NCBI GenBank assembly: GCA_004431415.1
Contig: QPMI01000645.1
Location: forward strand, 1-64,000
Direction: 5' to 3'
DNA from: Cyanophora paradoxa
Lineage: Eukaryota; Glaucocystophyceae; Cyanophorales; Cyanophoraceae
DNA length: 64,000 nucleotides
In this document: one piece after another, positions 1 to 11,600 of the stretch
How positions within the stretch are numbered: the first letter of the stretch is position 1
Layout: each line of letters opens with the position of its first letter
The notes under the pieces: model-generated
Seen by the model: only the letters and a program-made list of their open reading frames with translations
What the model was told of the DNA's origin: nothing
Databases searched by the model: none
Translations under genes and position numbers: made by a program

Positions 1-600
1 CTCGGGAGGAGGAGTCCGGGTGGGCGCCCTTTGGGCCCAGGCCGGGGGAGAGGGGGCGGGGGCGTGGGCCCGCGGGGCCTGGGCTCTGGGCGGGGGAGGG
101 ACCGGCGCGGGGCGCTAGGGAGTTAGGCGTGGGCGCACCCCGCATCGGACGGCGCCGACGGCCCCGTCGCGCGGCGAGCTCGAGGCGGAGGAGAGAGGTC
201 GAGATGCAGGTCGAGATCTGCAGGCGCGCGAGGACGTTCTGTAAGGATGGGGCGGCGCGCGCGGCGCCTGCAGCATGACGGCGGCATTCGAGGGACAGTA
301 CTAGTGGCGGCGGTGCGCGACGTCGACGGCGGGTGCGTCATCTTAGAGAGCTGGCGGTCATCGGGCATCGGTTATGCGGCGGGCGGCGTGTGGGTGGCCG
401 GGCGGCGATGGCGGGAGCTCGGGCGAAGTCGAGGCGGTCGCTCGCACGCTTTAGGACTGCGACGTTATACGGAGATCTAGAGTGGCAGCGCGCTATCCGT
501 ATGTCCCGCGCGGGGCGCGGGCGAGGTCCTTGAGATTCAAAAAAGCGTCGACGTCATGGCGAGGTCGGCGGGGCTCCACGTTTCTCCGGGGGCGGGCTGT
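1..600. other. GC-rich left edge, no convincing gene
   Basis: I see no recognisable protein here. On the minus strand an acceptor-like CTGCAG near 222 and a donor-like GTGCGCCC near 139 bracket about 80 nt that could be one internal exon of a gene continuing left of the window. The open frame through it is Pro/Arg/Ala-rich and matches no family I know. The rest is G-rich low-complexity sequence. Confidence 0.2.
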
Positions 601-806
601 CGGCTTCGGCGGTGATGCTGAATGGTAATGTGCCCGCGTCGGCTGTCGGCTTGCGCCCGGCTGGGCTGGCTAGCGTTGTCGGTCTACGGGGGTCGGGTGG
701 AGCTGGCGCGCGACTTTCCGAGCAGCTTAACACGCGGCGTTATCAGGCACCCACGGGTGGGAAGCCTGGCCCGCCGCGCTGCCGTAATCGTCGCGCCACC
801 GCTACG

Positions 807-1698
807 AGGACGGGCGGGGCGGGCGGGGCCCTCAGCGGGCGCCCTGCTCGACGTGGTAGACCGCCCGCAGCGCGAACCGCTTCCGCGCCTGCCGCCCGCG
901 TGAGCGGCGCGGGAGAGGGACGCGGAGGGGCGGGGCGGGGCGGACCGGCGGCTTGGAGCCCTCCGGGGCGTTGGGGTCGGCGGGGGCCTCGTCGGGCCCC
1001 GCGAGGCCCCGGATGTAGTCCCCCGCCTTCAGGGAGTACGACTGCCCCGAAAGTCAGGGGGGTACGCGGCCGGGGCGGGGGGCGCGGACGGAGGCGGTGC
1101 TCTCGGGGACGACGCTGGCGCCCGCCGGTGGCCCGTGCACGTACCCGTACACCTGCCCCCACCGTCAGCGCGCGAGGCCGGGCGGGCGGGGCGGGGCGGG
1201 CGGGCGGGCGGGGCGGGGCGGGCGGGCCTGGAGGACGAGGCGGAGGCCGCCGGGCGTGTCGGCCACCAGCCCGTGGACCTGCGCGGCGGCTCGGGCCGGC
1301 GGGCAGGGGCGTGCGGGCCGGGGGCGGGGCGGGGGCGGGTTTGTTTGGCCTCGTCGGAGGCGGCGCCGGCCCCGAGGAACGGGTCCGTCGCGTCGTGCGG
1401 CGGCACCGGCCGCGCCGCGTGGCCCGCGCCGTCTGCAAGCAAGCTGCTCGGGCGGGGACGGGGGGCGGAGAGGTTCGGCTCCACGGAGGGCCCGCCCTCG
1501 CCGTCCCCCTCGTTGCCGGCCGCCGGCGCCGTCAGCTCGAAGCAGCCGCCCGTCACGGCGTCCCCGTCCCCGAGGCCGAAGCGCGCGGCCACCGCCGGCG
1601 CGACGGCCACCTGCCGCCCGTCCGACACCTCCACCCGCAGGCCCGGCCCGCCGCCCACGCCGCCGCTCCGCACCGTCCCGGACACCGGCCGCCCCGCC
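807..1698 (-). pseudogene. Decayed duplicate of the 3' tail of the Rho-module gene
   Basis: This stretch is highly similar to 4365-5290, the 3' third of the Rho-module gene, in the same orientation, including the terminal exon, stop and intron positions. It keeps the module around GDAVTGGCFEL and the C-terminal GDYIRG segment. Splice signals have decayed. The parent CAG|GCCCGCC donor reads CAA|ACCCGCC here, and the CTGCAG acceptor before the parent segment LTGGQVYGY is gone. Homology ends abruptly near 1700, where unrelated sequence begins, so the 5' two thirds of the gene are missing. I read it as a non-functional segmental duplicate; use as an alternative last-exon set is less likely. Confidence 0.75.
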
Positions 1699-1699
1699 A

Positions 1700-2110
1700 C
1701 AGCCGCGCCGCTTTAGCCTCCGCCGCCCCGGGCGCCGCCGCCGCAGGGCCCGCCCACTCGATCAGCAGCTCCTCGTCCGCCGCCGCCTTCGCCGCCGCCT
1801 CCGCCGCCGGCCCCGCGGCCCCCGCGGCGGTGACGTGGAGGCGCGTCGGCGGCCGCGCACGGCGCGGGGCGGCGGGGCGGCCCGCACGCGGCGCTCCGCC
1901 TCGACGAAGAGCTCGACGCGGCGCTTGAGGTTCTGCGCCCGCTGCGCGTGCCCGTACGCGAGCACCTGCCGCAAGAAAGCGCCGCACGGGCGGGCGGACG
2001 GCGGTAAGGCGACCGCCTCGAGGCACCTTGAGCGAGCCGGCGACGCGGCCGTCGCAGGAGGCCGCCTCGGCCGCCTGCAGGTGGCGACCAGCTGCACGAC
2101 GGCGACCAGT
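1700..2110 (-). other. Possible orphan exons, unidentified
   Basis: Read on the minus strand there is an acceptor-like TTGCGGCAG near 1965. It is followed by a helical, charged stretch (VLAYGHAQRAQNLKRRVELF, continuing about seven residues), then GC-rich sequence and a second Ala-rich stretch containing EELLIEWAG. These could be exons of a gene whose tail is the duplicated segment at 807-1698, giving a chimeric gene, or remnants of one. I do not recognise the protein and could not build a confident start or splice pattern. Confidence 0.25.
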
Positions 2111-2200
2111 CGGCGGCGCCCCGAGCGTCGAGCTTATCTAATTTGGCCGCACGCGAGTCCGCCGCTCGATTCGCGCACTGATCATGAGGAGCTAGCTTAG

Positions 2201-2220
2201 CCTAGCTATATAGTTAACTC
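2201..2220 (+). promoter_or_regulatory. TATA-like patch upstream of the LRR-RING gene
   Basis: An AT-rich island containing TATATAG (2207-2213) lies in otherwise GC-rich sequence about 135 bases before the chosen ATG at 2346. A TGATCATGA motif lies just upstream at about 2179. Function is inferred from position only. Confidence 0.3.
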
Positions 2221-2345
2221 GGTAGCCCGCTGACGCGCGAAAAAAAGTCAACGGCTGTGCGTCTCCGCGGCGCCGGCGACGCTCCGCTAGGTGCGCATGT
2301 AGCGCGCACATGTGCATGTATCATTTAACATGTCGCCGCAGCACT

Positions 2346-4179
2346 ATGCGGAAGGGTTGGATCCCCAGCGAGGGAAAGCTCGATTTGTCATTCCAGTGGT
2401 TGACTGCGTGGCCAGCGCTGGAGATCGAGCGCGCGGGCCCTGCAAACATCCGCGTACTGGACCTCAACAGCAACAAGCTCACTGACATCCCCGGCACGAA
2501 GCTCGCGGAGCTGAAGAATCTGCAACAGCTGGTCGTCAGCTTCAACCAGCTGACGGCGCTGCCGCCGGAGATCGGATTGCTTGCTAACCTTCACACGCTG
2601 TACGTGAGCAGCAATCAGCTCAGAGAACTGCCGCCGGAGATCGCGCGTCTTTCCAACCTGCATGAAGTGCTTCTGAGCTGCAACCAGCTGAAAGCGCTGC
2701 CGTCGGCTTTCGATGTGGCTGGACAACAACCAGTTGACAGCGCTCCCCACAGAACTGGGGCGCCTGAAAAATCTTAACAAGCTGAGCGTCAGCGGCAACC
2801 CTCTCTCGGCCATGCCGAAGCATGCGCGCCAGTCCGGAGACGCCGTAATCGACTACTTGCGCTCCCTCCCCGTCCCTGTTCACGCGGTTAGCCCCGCGCC
2901 CTGCTTTCGTGCGCCCTGCTGAAGGCTACCCGCCGCAATCTGAAGCTCCGCTGTTGCCGCAGCACGCCCGCACCCGTTCGGCCGCTGCGAAGCTGGCTTC
3001 TCCGAGTCGTCGCCCCAGACTGCTACCGGCGGCGCAGGAACCGCCACAGGCGCCGCCACAGCGGCCAGCAGCGGCGCAGGAACCGCCACAGGCGCCGCCA
3101 CAGCGGCCAGCGGCGGCGCAGCAGTCCGCGGTGGCGTCGCAGCTGCCAGCAGTAACGGCAGAGCCGCAGCTGCGGTCCAGCCAGGGTCCCGCATCGGCCC
3201 AGGCCGTGGCGTTGAAGGCGGAGCTGGCGGCGCTGCGCGATCGGATGGCAGCGGCGGCGGCGGCTGTGGGAAAGGTTGTGGCGGTGCAGGCGGCCCTGGA
3301 GAAGAGCGCCGAGCTGCAGGAGGCGAAGAGCGCCGAGCTCGCCGGGCTCAAGGAGCAGAACGCGGCGCTCCGACGGCGCCTCGAGGAGGCGGACGCGGAG
3401 CACGGCAGGCACCTGGCGCAGGTGGCGCGGCAGGCGACCAGGGAACGGGACCGGGCGGCGGCGCTGGAGGCGGAAACAGCGGAGCTCAAAACAGAGATGA
3501 ACGAGCTCATGAGCCGCCTCGCGGGGGCGGCGGCGGACGCAGACGCACAGCGGCAGCGGGCGGCGGCGCTGGAGGTGGAGAAGGGCGACCAGATGAAGCT
3601 CCACGAGCAGCTGCGGGCTGAGGCGGCCGAGCAGCTGGCCCGCTCCGAGCGGCAGCGGGCGGAGCTCGAGGGGCGCCTCGCGCTCTACGAGGGCGGGGCG
3701 GGGCCCAGCGGGCAGCAGTGGGGCGAGGCGGAGCTGGCGGAGGCGGCCGAGCGGCTCAAGGCGGCCGCGGGGCGGCTGGAGGCGCTGCGGATCCACCGGC
3801 GGGTCGAGGAGGCCCTCGCCGAGGAGCGGGTCAAGCGGAGGCGCACCGAGGGCTCCGCCACCTACGAGTGTCCCGTGCGCCCTTCCCCCCACCCCTCCCC
3901 CCCTCCCCCTCCCCCCCTCCCCCCCCTCCCGCCCCTTCCTGCCCTGGCCTCTTTCACGGCCCAATGGGCGCGCCTATATGACAATTTTCAAGCGTCTGAC
4001 TCCAGGACCGTGTGCCGCAGATCTGCTGCGAGGAGCAGGACCCGAAGGAGCGGCGCAACCCTGGGCCCTGCGGGCACGTCGTCTGCGCGGCGTGCACCAA
4101 AAAGTTCGGCAAGTCTAAGAAGCGCCTGTGCTTCACGTGCCGGAGGCACGTGAAGACCATTTCTCCCATTTACGAGTGA
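2346..4179 (+). CDS. LRR / coiled-coil / RING finger protein, frame-broken in the LRR region
   Basis: Probable E3 ubiquitin ligase. Exon 1 (2346-2871) encodes 23-residue leucine-rich repeats (pattern LxxLPPEIxxLxNL). After an intron at 2872-2962 (GTCCCTG...GCCGCAG), exon 2 (2963-3874) encodes a Pro/Gln/Ala linker with a duplicated [14 protein letters not shown] and a long Ala/Glu/Arg coiled coil. A second intron, 3875-4020 (GTGCGCCC...CCGCAG), splits the RING. Joined, it gives [13 protein letters not shown] and C-F-T-C, a C3HC4 finger, with the stop at 4177-4179. Near 2713 one repeat lacks 23 nt: between ALPSAF and WLDNNQ only 4 of the expected 27 nt remain, which shifts the frame. So this is either a recent pseudogene, a truncated allele or a sequence error. 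The start is uncertain; ATGs at 2310 and 2346 are both in frame and I prefer 2346, just before the LRRs. Confidence 0.7.
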
Positions 4180-4382
4180 ACGTTTTCATAGCTGGCCTTG
4201 CCTCCGACCAACTCCACTCCGCCCCCGTGGCACTATTTTATAAGCTAGTTTGCTGGGTCCCACGCCAGCTACAGGCTCCTCTCGACGCTCTCGGCCTCTA
4301 GATCTGAGTCTCTGAGTCTACTGAATACTTCACGAGCCTCTGGGCGCAACCTACGGGCGGGCGACGGGGGCGGGCGGGGCCC

Positions 4383-5617
4383 TCAGCGGGCGCCCTGCTC
4401 GACGTGGTAGACCGCCCGCAGCGCGAACCGCTTCCGCGCCTGCCCCCCGCGTGAGCGGCGCGGGAGAGGGACGCGGAGGGGCGGGGCGGGGCGGACCGGC
4501 GGCTTGGAGCCCTCCGGGGCGTTGGGGTCGGCGGGGGCCTCGTCGGGCCCCGCGAGGCCCCGGATGTAGTCCCCCGCCTTCAGCGAGTACGACTGCGCCG
4601 AAAGTGAGGGGGGTACGCGGCCGGGGGGCGGGGGGCGCGGACGGAGGCGGTGCTCTCGGGGACGACGATGGCGCCCGCCGGCGGCCCGTGCACGTACCCG
4701 TACACCTGCCCCCCCGTCAGCTGCAGGCGCGGGGCGGGGCGGGGCGGGGCGGGGCGGGGCGGGGCGGGCCTGGAGGACGAGGCGGAGGCCGCCGGGCGTG
4801 TCGGCCACCAGCCCGTGCACCTGCGCGGCGGCTCGGGCCGGCGGGGCGGGCGCGGGGCGGGCGGGCGGGCGGGGGGCGGGCCTGCTTGGCCTCGTCAGAG
4901 GCGGCGCCGGCCCGAGGAACGGGTCCGTCGCGTCGTGCGGCGGCACCGGCCGCGCCGCGTGGCCCCGCGCCGTCTGCGCGCCCCGGCTCGGGCGGGGGGC
5001 GGGGCGGGGGGCGGGGACGGAGGGCGGGGGAGGGCGTGGCGCACGCCGACGTCGATGAGTAGAGGTTCGGCTCCGCGGAGGGCCCGCCCTCGCCGTCCCC
5101 TCGTTGCCGGCCGCCGGCGCCGTCAGCTCGAAGCAGCCGCCCGTCACCGCGTCCCCGTCCCCGAGGCCGAAGCGCGCGGCCACCGCCGGCGCGACGGCCA
5201 CCTGCCGCCCGTCCGACGCCTCCACCCGCAGGCCCGGCCCGCCGCCCACGCCGCCGCTCCGCACAGTCCCGGACACCGGCCGCCCCGACACCGCACCGGA
5301 CGGCGCCGAACCGGACGGGCCGGCGCCCGACGCCGCGCCGTCGCCTGCGCCCTGGGATTCGGACTGCGAGCCCTGCTGCTGCTGCTGCGCCTGCTGCTGC
5401 TGCTGCTGCTGAGGGGGCAGGCCGGCGCCGGTCTGCACGGGCACCGCCGACGCCATCTCGTGGCCCCCCATGGGCATGCCGTAGCCGGGCATCTGGTAGC
5501 CGTACGCGGCGGCGTAGGCGGCGTAGGCGGCGTACGCCTGGGGGTCCATGCCGCCCATGCCATACGCGCCGTACATCTGCTGCTGCTGCGCCTGCCAGGG
5601 GTTGACGGCCGACGCGG

Positions 5618-5648
<31 letters not shown>

Positions 5649-6270
5649 GGCGCCGCCGGACATGCCGTTGACGTCGAGGACCTCCATGAGGCGGGCGCGC
5701 TTGGTGCCGAGGTCCTGGAGCTGGATGCGTCCCGTGATGCGGTCGCCCTGCTGCAGGTTGCTGCGGCGGATGGTGTCGGGGTCCACGAAGACGTGCAGGC
5801 CGGCCGAGTTCTCGCGGAGGAAGCCGAAGCGCTTCTGGTTCAGGTCCAGCACGCCCGAGTCGATGAAGACGTGCTGGGACGACATGCCACCCATGCCCAT
5901 CCCCTCCCCGCCCATCGGCGGCGCCCGCTGCGCCGGCTGCCCGTTCACGCTGATCACCTCCACCAGGTCTGCGAGGCGCGGGCAGCGCGTCGGCCGGGGC
6001 GGCGGCGAAGCGGGGCAGGGCGGCGGGGGCGCGCACGGGGCCTGTGCTTGCCGGGCTCGTCGCCCGTCACGTCTTGGATCATACCGAACACGTAGTCTTG
6101 CTCCTGCGCTGGCGGCTCGCCGGGGCGCCGGGCACGGCGGGGCGGGGCGGCGCGAAGGGGCGCGCCTTCAGAGCGTAGTCGCGGATGATGTTCGGCGGGA
6201 CGAAGATGTCGAGGCCCTGCCCGTTCCGCAGCAGGAAGCCTGCGCGGCGCGGGAGGGCGCGGCGCTCAGC

Positions 6271-6301
<31 letters not shown>

Positions 6302-7015
6302 GCGGCGGCGGCGGCGGCGGCGGGCGGGGGGCGGGGCGGGCGGACCGTAGCCCTTCATCTGGAACATCTGGAGGGGCCCGCCGCCGGGCTGCTTGTCGCC
6401 GCCGGGGACGCCGAACTGCTCGAGGCCGGGGTCCATGCGCTTCGGCTCGCCGCCCTCGCCCCCCTCGAAGGGCCTCTTCATGCCGCCCGTCGCCACCGCG
6501 AGCTGCGACGGGTCCTTGTTGGGGATGATGTCCGGCCGCAGGCTCTGCCCGTTCACTCGCATGATGTCCTCCATCTGCCGCCGCCACGCCGCGCCGATCA
6601 CGGACCGCCCGGCGCCGCCCGGCGGCCCCCCGCGCACCTCGGGCTTGGGCCGCTGCCCAGGCCGCGACATTCTGTAGTGGTCCGACGCCTCCCGCACCAG
6701 CCTGCCGTGCCGTCAGCCTTCGCGCAGGGTCGGAGCTCCTCGGCGCGGACCCCTCGACGAAGTCGCCATTGTTGAGGTTGAACTGGCGAATGAGGCGCGG
6801 TGGCATGAAAATCTGCACCATGCCGACCGTCAGAAGCAGCGTCCATTCCACATGGGCCGAGGCGCACATCGAACTCGCGGTTTCTCGGGTCTCTTCGCAG
6901 GAACGCGGCGCCTTCGTTCACGATCTCGAGCATCTGTTGCGGGCGTTTCAATACCGGCGGCAATGTGGACGCCGCGGGAAGCCGGACGCACCCCGCCCTG
7001 GAGCTGGGCCTCCAT
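4383..7015 (-). CDS. Protein with repeated Rho-type RNA-binding (cold-shock-like) modules
   Basis: Probable RNA-binding protein in about 12 short exons. The start ATG is at 7015 and the stop at 4383. Exon 1 (MEAQLQGG) splices to MLEIVNEGAAFLRRDPRNRE, continuing IFMPPRLIRQFNLNNGDFVEG. That order (LEI, FLR, DI, P, IRxFNL, GD, G) is the signature of the RNA-binding OB fold of bacterial transcription terminator Rho. A second module (GFLLRNGQGLDIFVPPNIIR) and a third (GFLRENSAGLHVFVDPDTIR, RSNLQQGDRITGRIQ) are clear. Two more toward the C-terminus (GLGDGDAVTGG; GYVHGPPAGAIVVP plus SLKAGDYIRGL) are weaker. Linkers are Ala-, Gly/Met/Tyr- and Gln-rich. No Rho ATPase domain or Walker A motif is present, so helicase activity is not expected. 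At least three introns use GC donors (GCGCGCCC, GCCCGCCC). Its tail is duplicated at 807-1698. Confidence 0.7.
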
Positions 7016-7603
7016 CGTTCCGTGCGAGCCTGGCCTCTCTGAGCTCAGCGAGCTGCTGCGAAAGCGTTTGCGCGATCAGACGCACCTGCTCGCGCCGACC
7101 ACTGATGTGTCCGCGTACCCCCGGCTCCCTTTCTTGGTGTTTCTTCTTCTTCTTTTGCCCCGCTCCGCGAAGCAGCAGCTTCCCCCGAGAGCTCAAAGAT
7201 TGCACGAATCGAAGCACCCGGCGTCGAACGGAAAGACGTGAGAGGAAAGAGGAAGTTCAAAGTTCTGCAGCTGTTTAACTGGATAGCGACCCTACCCTCG
7301 GCTGAATAACTAGTCTAACTAGCTCTAACATCCTGCTACGAAAGGAACCGCGGCGGTGCTCGCTCGCGCCTGCTGCGCGGTTCTCCAGTTGAGCGGAATC
7401 CATCTCCAGTGTGGGTTTGCGGGATGCTGCCCGGAACGCTGTTCTTGCAGCGGACTCTCCGATGGCTGCATGAGGTGCCAACGCGAGTTTGCGCCCAGCG
7501 ATGCCGACGGACAAAGCAGAAGGGAGAAGAAAGAAAGTGAAAACTGGGCGTCTGTGTGAGAGAAAAGGAGGCAGGGCGTGGCTGACAGCAAAGATCGCAC
7601 CTT
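7016..7603. other. Intergenic between the Rho-module gene and TBP
   Basis: This is the shared upstream/downstream region of two minus-strand genes. It must hold the promoter of the Rho-module gene and the terminator of TBP. I see a T-rich CTTCTTCTTCTT run near 7145 and a TAACTAGTCTAACTAG repeat near 7307, but no further gene. Confidence 0.4.
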
Positions 7604-8576
7604 CTACTGCTTCTTGAACTCGTTGAGCACGGGGTAGATGTTCTCGAAAGCCTGGTAGATCTCATCGCGGACCTGGGACGCGAAGGAATCAGACACAGAT
7701 TCAAAGCCCGGGCCCGATCGGGTCAGGGGCAGAAGGGCACCTTGGCGCCCGTCAACACGATCTTGCCGGACACGAAGATGAGAAGCACGATCTTCGGCTG
7801 GACCATGCGGTAGATGAGACCGGGGAACAGCTCGGGCTCGTACTGCGGTCCGGTTGGCGAGAGGCGCGACACGGATGCACGGCAGAGCGCAAGTGCGCAC
7901 GCTGGAGAAGTTCCCGTGCGCGTACGCCAGGCCCTCGAGTCGGATTGGGAAGCGGACGTCACATGAGCCGACGATGTTCTGGATCTTAAAGTCCGTGAAG
8001 CGGGTGGGGAAGCCGAGCTTCTGAATGATGCGAGCGTACTTCCGCGCGGCAAGCCGACTTGCCTCCTCCGTCTTGGCGCCCGTGCACACCATCTTCCCCG
8101 ATGCAAAGACGAGGGCGGTCGTCTTGGGCTCACGGATGCGCATGATAACCGCGGCAAAGCGCTGCGATCGCATGATCGCACCGAGCGATCGGCCAAGATA
8201 ACCAAAACAAGCGTGCCTTCGGGTTGTACTCCGCGTTCCGTGCCTTGAGGGCGATCTCCTTCAGATCGAGCTTGCAGCCCATGTTCACCGTAGAGACGAT
8301 GTTCCTGTGCAGGATTGTCGGCAAACAAGCGCAAACAAGGCAGGCAGATGCCGACGGGAGTGCGCACTGTAGAACCGGCACGATGCCCGACGCGTGTCTG
8401 CGGGAAGGGATTCAGGAATCTCGAAATCGCCTCATATACAAACCGTGCACGCACTTGTTGCGGTCCACTGCGCTGCCGGACGCATCGAGAAGCGGCGGCT
8501 CGGGATCGCCGGTTTGTGTCGCTGGCATTGTCGACGGGCCCGCCGCGGAGCTCGCGGCGGGCGCTAGCGTCGCCAT
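7604..8576 (-). CDS. TBP: TATA-box-binding protein
   Basis: General transcription factor binding core promoters in the nucleus. Five exons (8576-8455, 8304-8217, 8161-7901, 7842-7741, 7672-7604) sum to exactly 214 codons, giving 213 residues: an N-terminal tail of about 40 residues and the conserved saddle of two direct repeats. Diagnostic segments are [99 protein letters not shown] and the C-terminal NIYPVLNEF. Intron 2 is GC-AG (AAG|GCACGC); the others are GT-AG. ATG at 8576 is the only start in frame with exon 1 that leaves a short TBP-like N-terminus. It is head-to-head with SLY1. A canonical TBP argues against a core dinoflagellate, where a divergent TBP-like factor is usual. Confidence 0.95.
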
Positions 8577-8634
8577 TCTTCGCGCCCTCCCCTTCGATGC
8601 CGAGTTTTTTTGCTTGGTGGGTACAGTCGCGAAA
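8577..8634. promoter_or_regulatory. 58-bp divergent promoter between TBP and SLY1
   Basis: Only 58 bases separate the two opposing start codons, so both genes must share a promoter or start inside each other's transcribed region. It contains a T7 run (8606-8612) and a CTCCCCTTC tract, and no TATA box. Confidence 0.55.
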
Positions 8635-11600
8635 ATGCAGCCGGCAGCGAGCTCCGCGGCGCCGTTCTCCATCAGAGACCGGCAGACGGGTGCGCCCCCT
8701 CTTCGAAATGTCGAGAATGAGCTAACCTTCGCTCCGCGCTCAGCCGCCCTGCGGCGGATGCTCCTGCTCAACCAGAGCGGGCCGGACGCCGCGGCCGCGG
8801 CCGCCAAGCTCGGAGAGCCGTCGGTCGCGTCGAGCAGTTGGCAGACTGAGGTCTGGAAGGTCCTCGTCTACGACAAGTTCTGCCGCGACATCATCTCGCC
8901 GCTGCTGAAGGTCGGAGACCTGCGCAAGCTCGGCATCACGCTCCACATGTGAGCGAACCACCGAGCGGGACCCGCCTGCGCGCCGGCCGCTGCGAATGAC
9001 GTTGGCGCGCAGGCTCCTCCATACGGAGCGGCAGCAGGTGCCGGACGTTCCGGCCGTCTACTTCGTGCAGCCGACGGAGGAGAACATACAGCGGATAGCA
9101 TCGGTGCGCGCGGCGCGGCGGCCGCGCCCCGCGAGCGCTGGCTGATGCTGGGGCGGGGCGGCAGGATCTGCGGGAGCGGCTGTACGACTCGTCGTACCTG
9201 AACTTCGCCTCTTCGATCCCGCGGCCGCTGCTGGAGAAGCTCGCCGACGCCACGCTCCAGTCCGAGTCCGTCTCCCTCGTCTCCAAGGCCCGCCCGGCCC
9301 CCGCCCCCGCCACGCCGCCGCGCCGCGCCGCTGCGCCCCCGCCGAACCGCGCTGGCGCAGGTTTTCGACCAGCACCTGAACTTCGTGTCGCTGGAGCCGC
9401 AGCTCTTCTCGCTGCACATGCCGGGCTCCTACGCCGCCCTCCGCGACCCCGCCGCCACCGACGCCGCCATGAAGCGCGCCCGCCCCGCCCCGCCCGCCCC
9501 GCCCGCCCCGCCTTGCAGCGAGCCGGCCGTGCCGGGCGGCCGCGCAGGAAGTACGCGGATCAGATCGTCTCCTCCCTCTTCTCCGTCTGCGTCACCCTCG
9601 TGCGCCCCGCCGGCCCCGCCCCGCCCCGCCCCGCCCCGCCCGCCCCGGCCAGCCTTCCCCGAGCCCCGACCGCGCAGGGCTGCGTACCGATCATCCGGGC
9701 GTCGCGGGGCAACGCCGCCGAGATGATCGCACAGCAGGCGCGCCCGCCCTTCCCCTCCGCCCCGCCGCCCCTCCGCCCCTCCACTTCACCCCGCCCTGAC
9801 GGCCCGCTCCCTCCCCCTCAGCTCGAGGGGCGGCTGCGGGAACACCTGCAGCACGCGGGGCGGAACAACCTCTTCGCGTCCTCGTCGGCCTCGTCGGCGG
9901 CCTTCCAGCGGCCCGTGCTCGTCCTGCTCGACCGTGACATGGACGTCCCCGTCATCCTCCACCACACCTGGACCTACCAGGCCCGCCCCCGCCCGCCCCC
10001 CGGCCCCTCCGGCCCTTCCGCCCGCCCGCCCGTGCCCTCCGTGCTGAGCCTGGGCGCAGGCGCTGGTGCACGACGCCCTCGCCTCGCACCTCAACCGCGT
10101 CACAGTCCAGGCGCGCCCGCCCGCCCGCCCCGCCGGCGCCCCTCCCCCGAGCGCCGGAGCGGTGCCTGACCGCTCTCGTGGCGGCGGCGCGGCGCAGGTG
10201 GCCGACTCGAAGGATGCCGACGGCACCGAGAAGGCGCGCCCCTTCCCCTCCCCTCCGCCGCGCCTCCCCTCCCCGCGCGAGCCTCGCCGCAAACAGATGT
10301 CGGCGAAGACGTACGACCTGGACCCGGCGGACTCCTTCTGGGCAGCCAACGCCGGCTCCCCCTTCCCCAAGGCGAGGGCCGCCCCCCTGCTCCCCCCCTC
10401 CCCCCGGCCCTCCTGAGCCCCCTTCTTCGCCCCGGGCAGGTTGCGGAGGAGGTTGAGGCGGCGCTGCAGCAGTACAAGGCGGACGTGGAGGCCCTGAACC
10501 GCAAGACAGGCGCCCAGGCCGCCCCCGCCCCCGCCGCCGAGGGCGCCCCCGCCCCCAAGGACGACTCGTGCGCCCCAGCCCGCTCGCTTCTCTCAGCGCT
10601 CTCTCACCCATCTGCAGGCTGTCGACGGCGGGCCTGGCGTCGGCGATCGAGAGCCTGCCGGAGCTGACGGAGCGGAAACGGCTCATCGACCAGCACACGA
10701 ACATCGCCACCGCCCTCCTCGGCGCCATCAAGGCGCGGCCCGGCCCCCGCCCCCTCCCGCCACGCCACGCAGTCGCGGGAGCTTGACCCCGCGCGGCGCG
10801 GCAGTCGCGGGAGCTGGACAACTACTTCGCGCTGGAGGAGTCCCTCCTCAACCGCGGCCTCGTCGTCCGCCCCTTCCCTCCCTCCGCGATCCGCCCCGTT
10901 CGCCGACCGGCTTGTTATGGCGCTCGCGCGCGCAGGACCGGCAGCAGCTGCTCGCGCAGCTCGCCTCGAGCGGCAAGGGCACCCCCTCCGACAAGGCCCG
11001 CCCTGCCCCTCCCTCCCACCCCCGTCCCGCCGCCTCCGCCCTGAGGCACGCCTCCTCCCCCCCAGGTGCGGCTGCTGGCGATGTACTACCTGCTGACGGA
11101 GAACCTCTCGGCGACGGACATGGAGCCCCTCGAGTCCATGCTCGCCCAGCAGGCTCGCCCTTGTCTTTTCCTCTCGCCCGTCCTTCCCACTCTTCTGAGG
11201 TCTTGGCCTGCAGGGCGCCGACATCTCGCCGCTGGCGTACCTGAAGAAGGAGAAGGCGATGAAAGCCACCTTCGACCGCGCCGCCTTCGGCCCGGCCGGG
11301 GGCGCGGGCGCCGCTGCGCAGGGCGGGATCATGGACCTCGCCTCTGGGGCCTTTTCCAAGGTCCAGGGGTACGGCATCGGCCTCCTCTCCGGCGTCCGCA
11401 ACGTCCTCGTCACCGAGAAGGCCCGCCCGCCCCCGGCCCCTGCCTCCCTTTGTAGATAGATGGATAGATAGCTGAGGCGGGGCGGGGCGGCAGATGCTGC
11501 GGGCGACGCGGGTGGTGGACGCGGTGATGGAGATGAAGCCCGAGGCCGACGCCCTCTCCTACCACGACCCCCGCGTCGTCCGCCAGCCGCCCCGCCCCGC

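Noticed and set aside
612-2200. Long plus-strand open frames of 367-438 codons
   Set aside because: They are antisense shadows of the duplicated Rho-module tail in CpG-rich sequence, with Arg/Ala/Gly/Pro composition and no motif.
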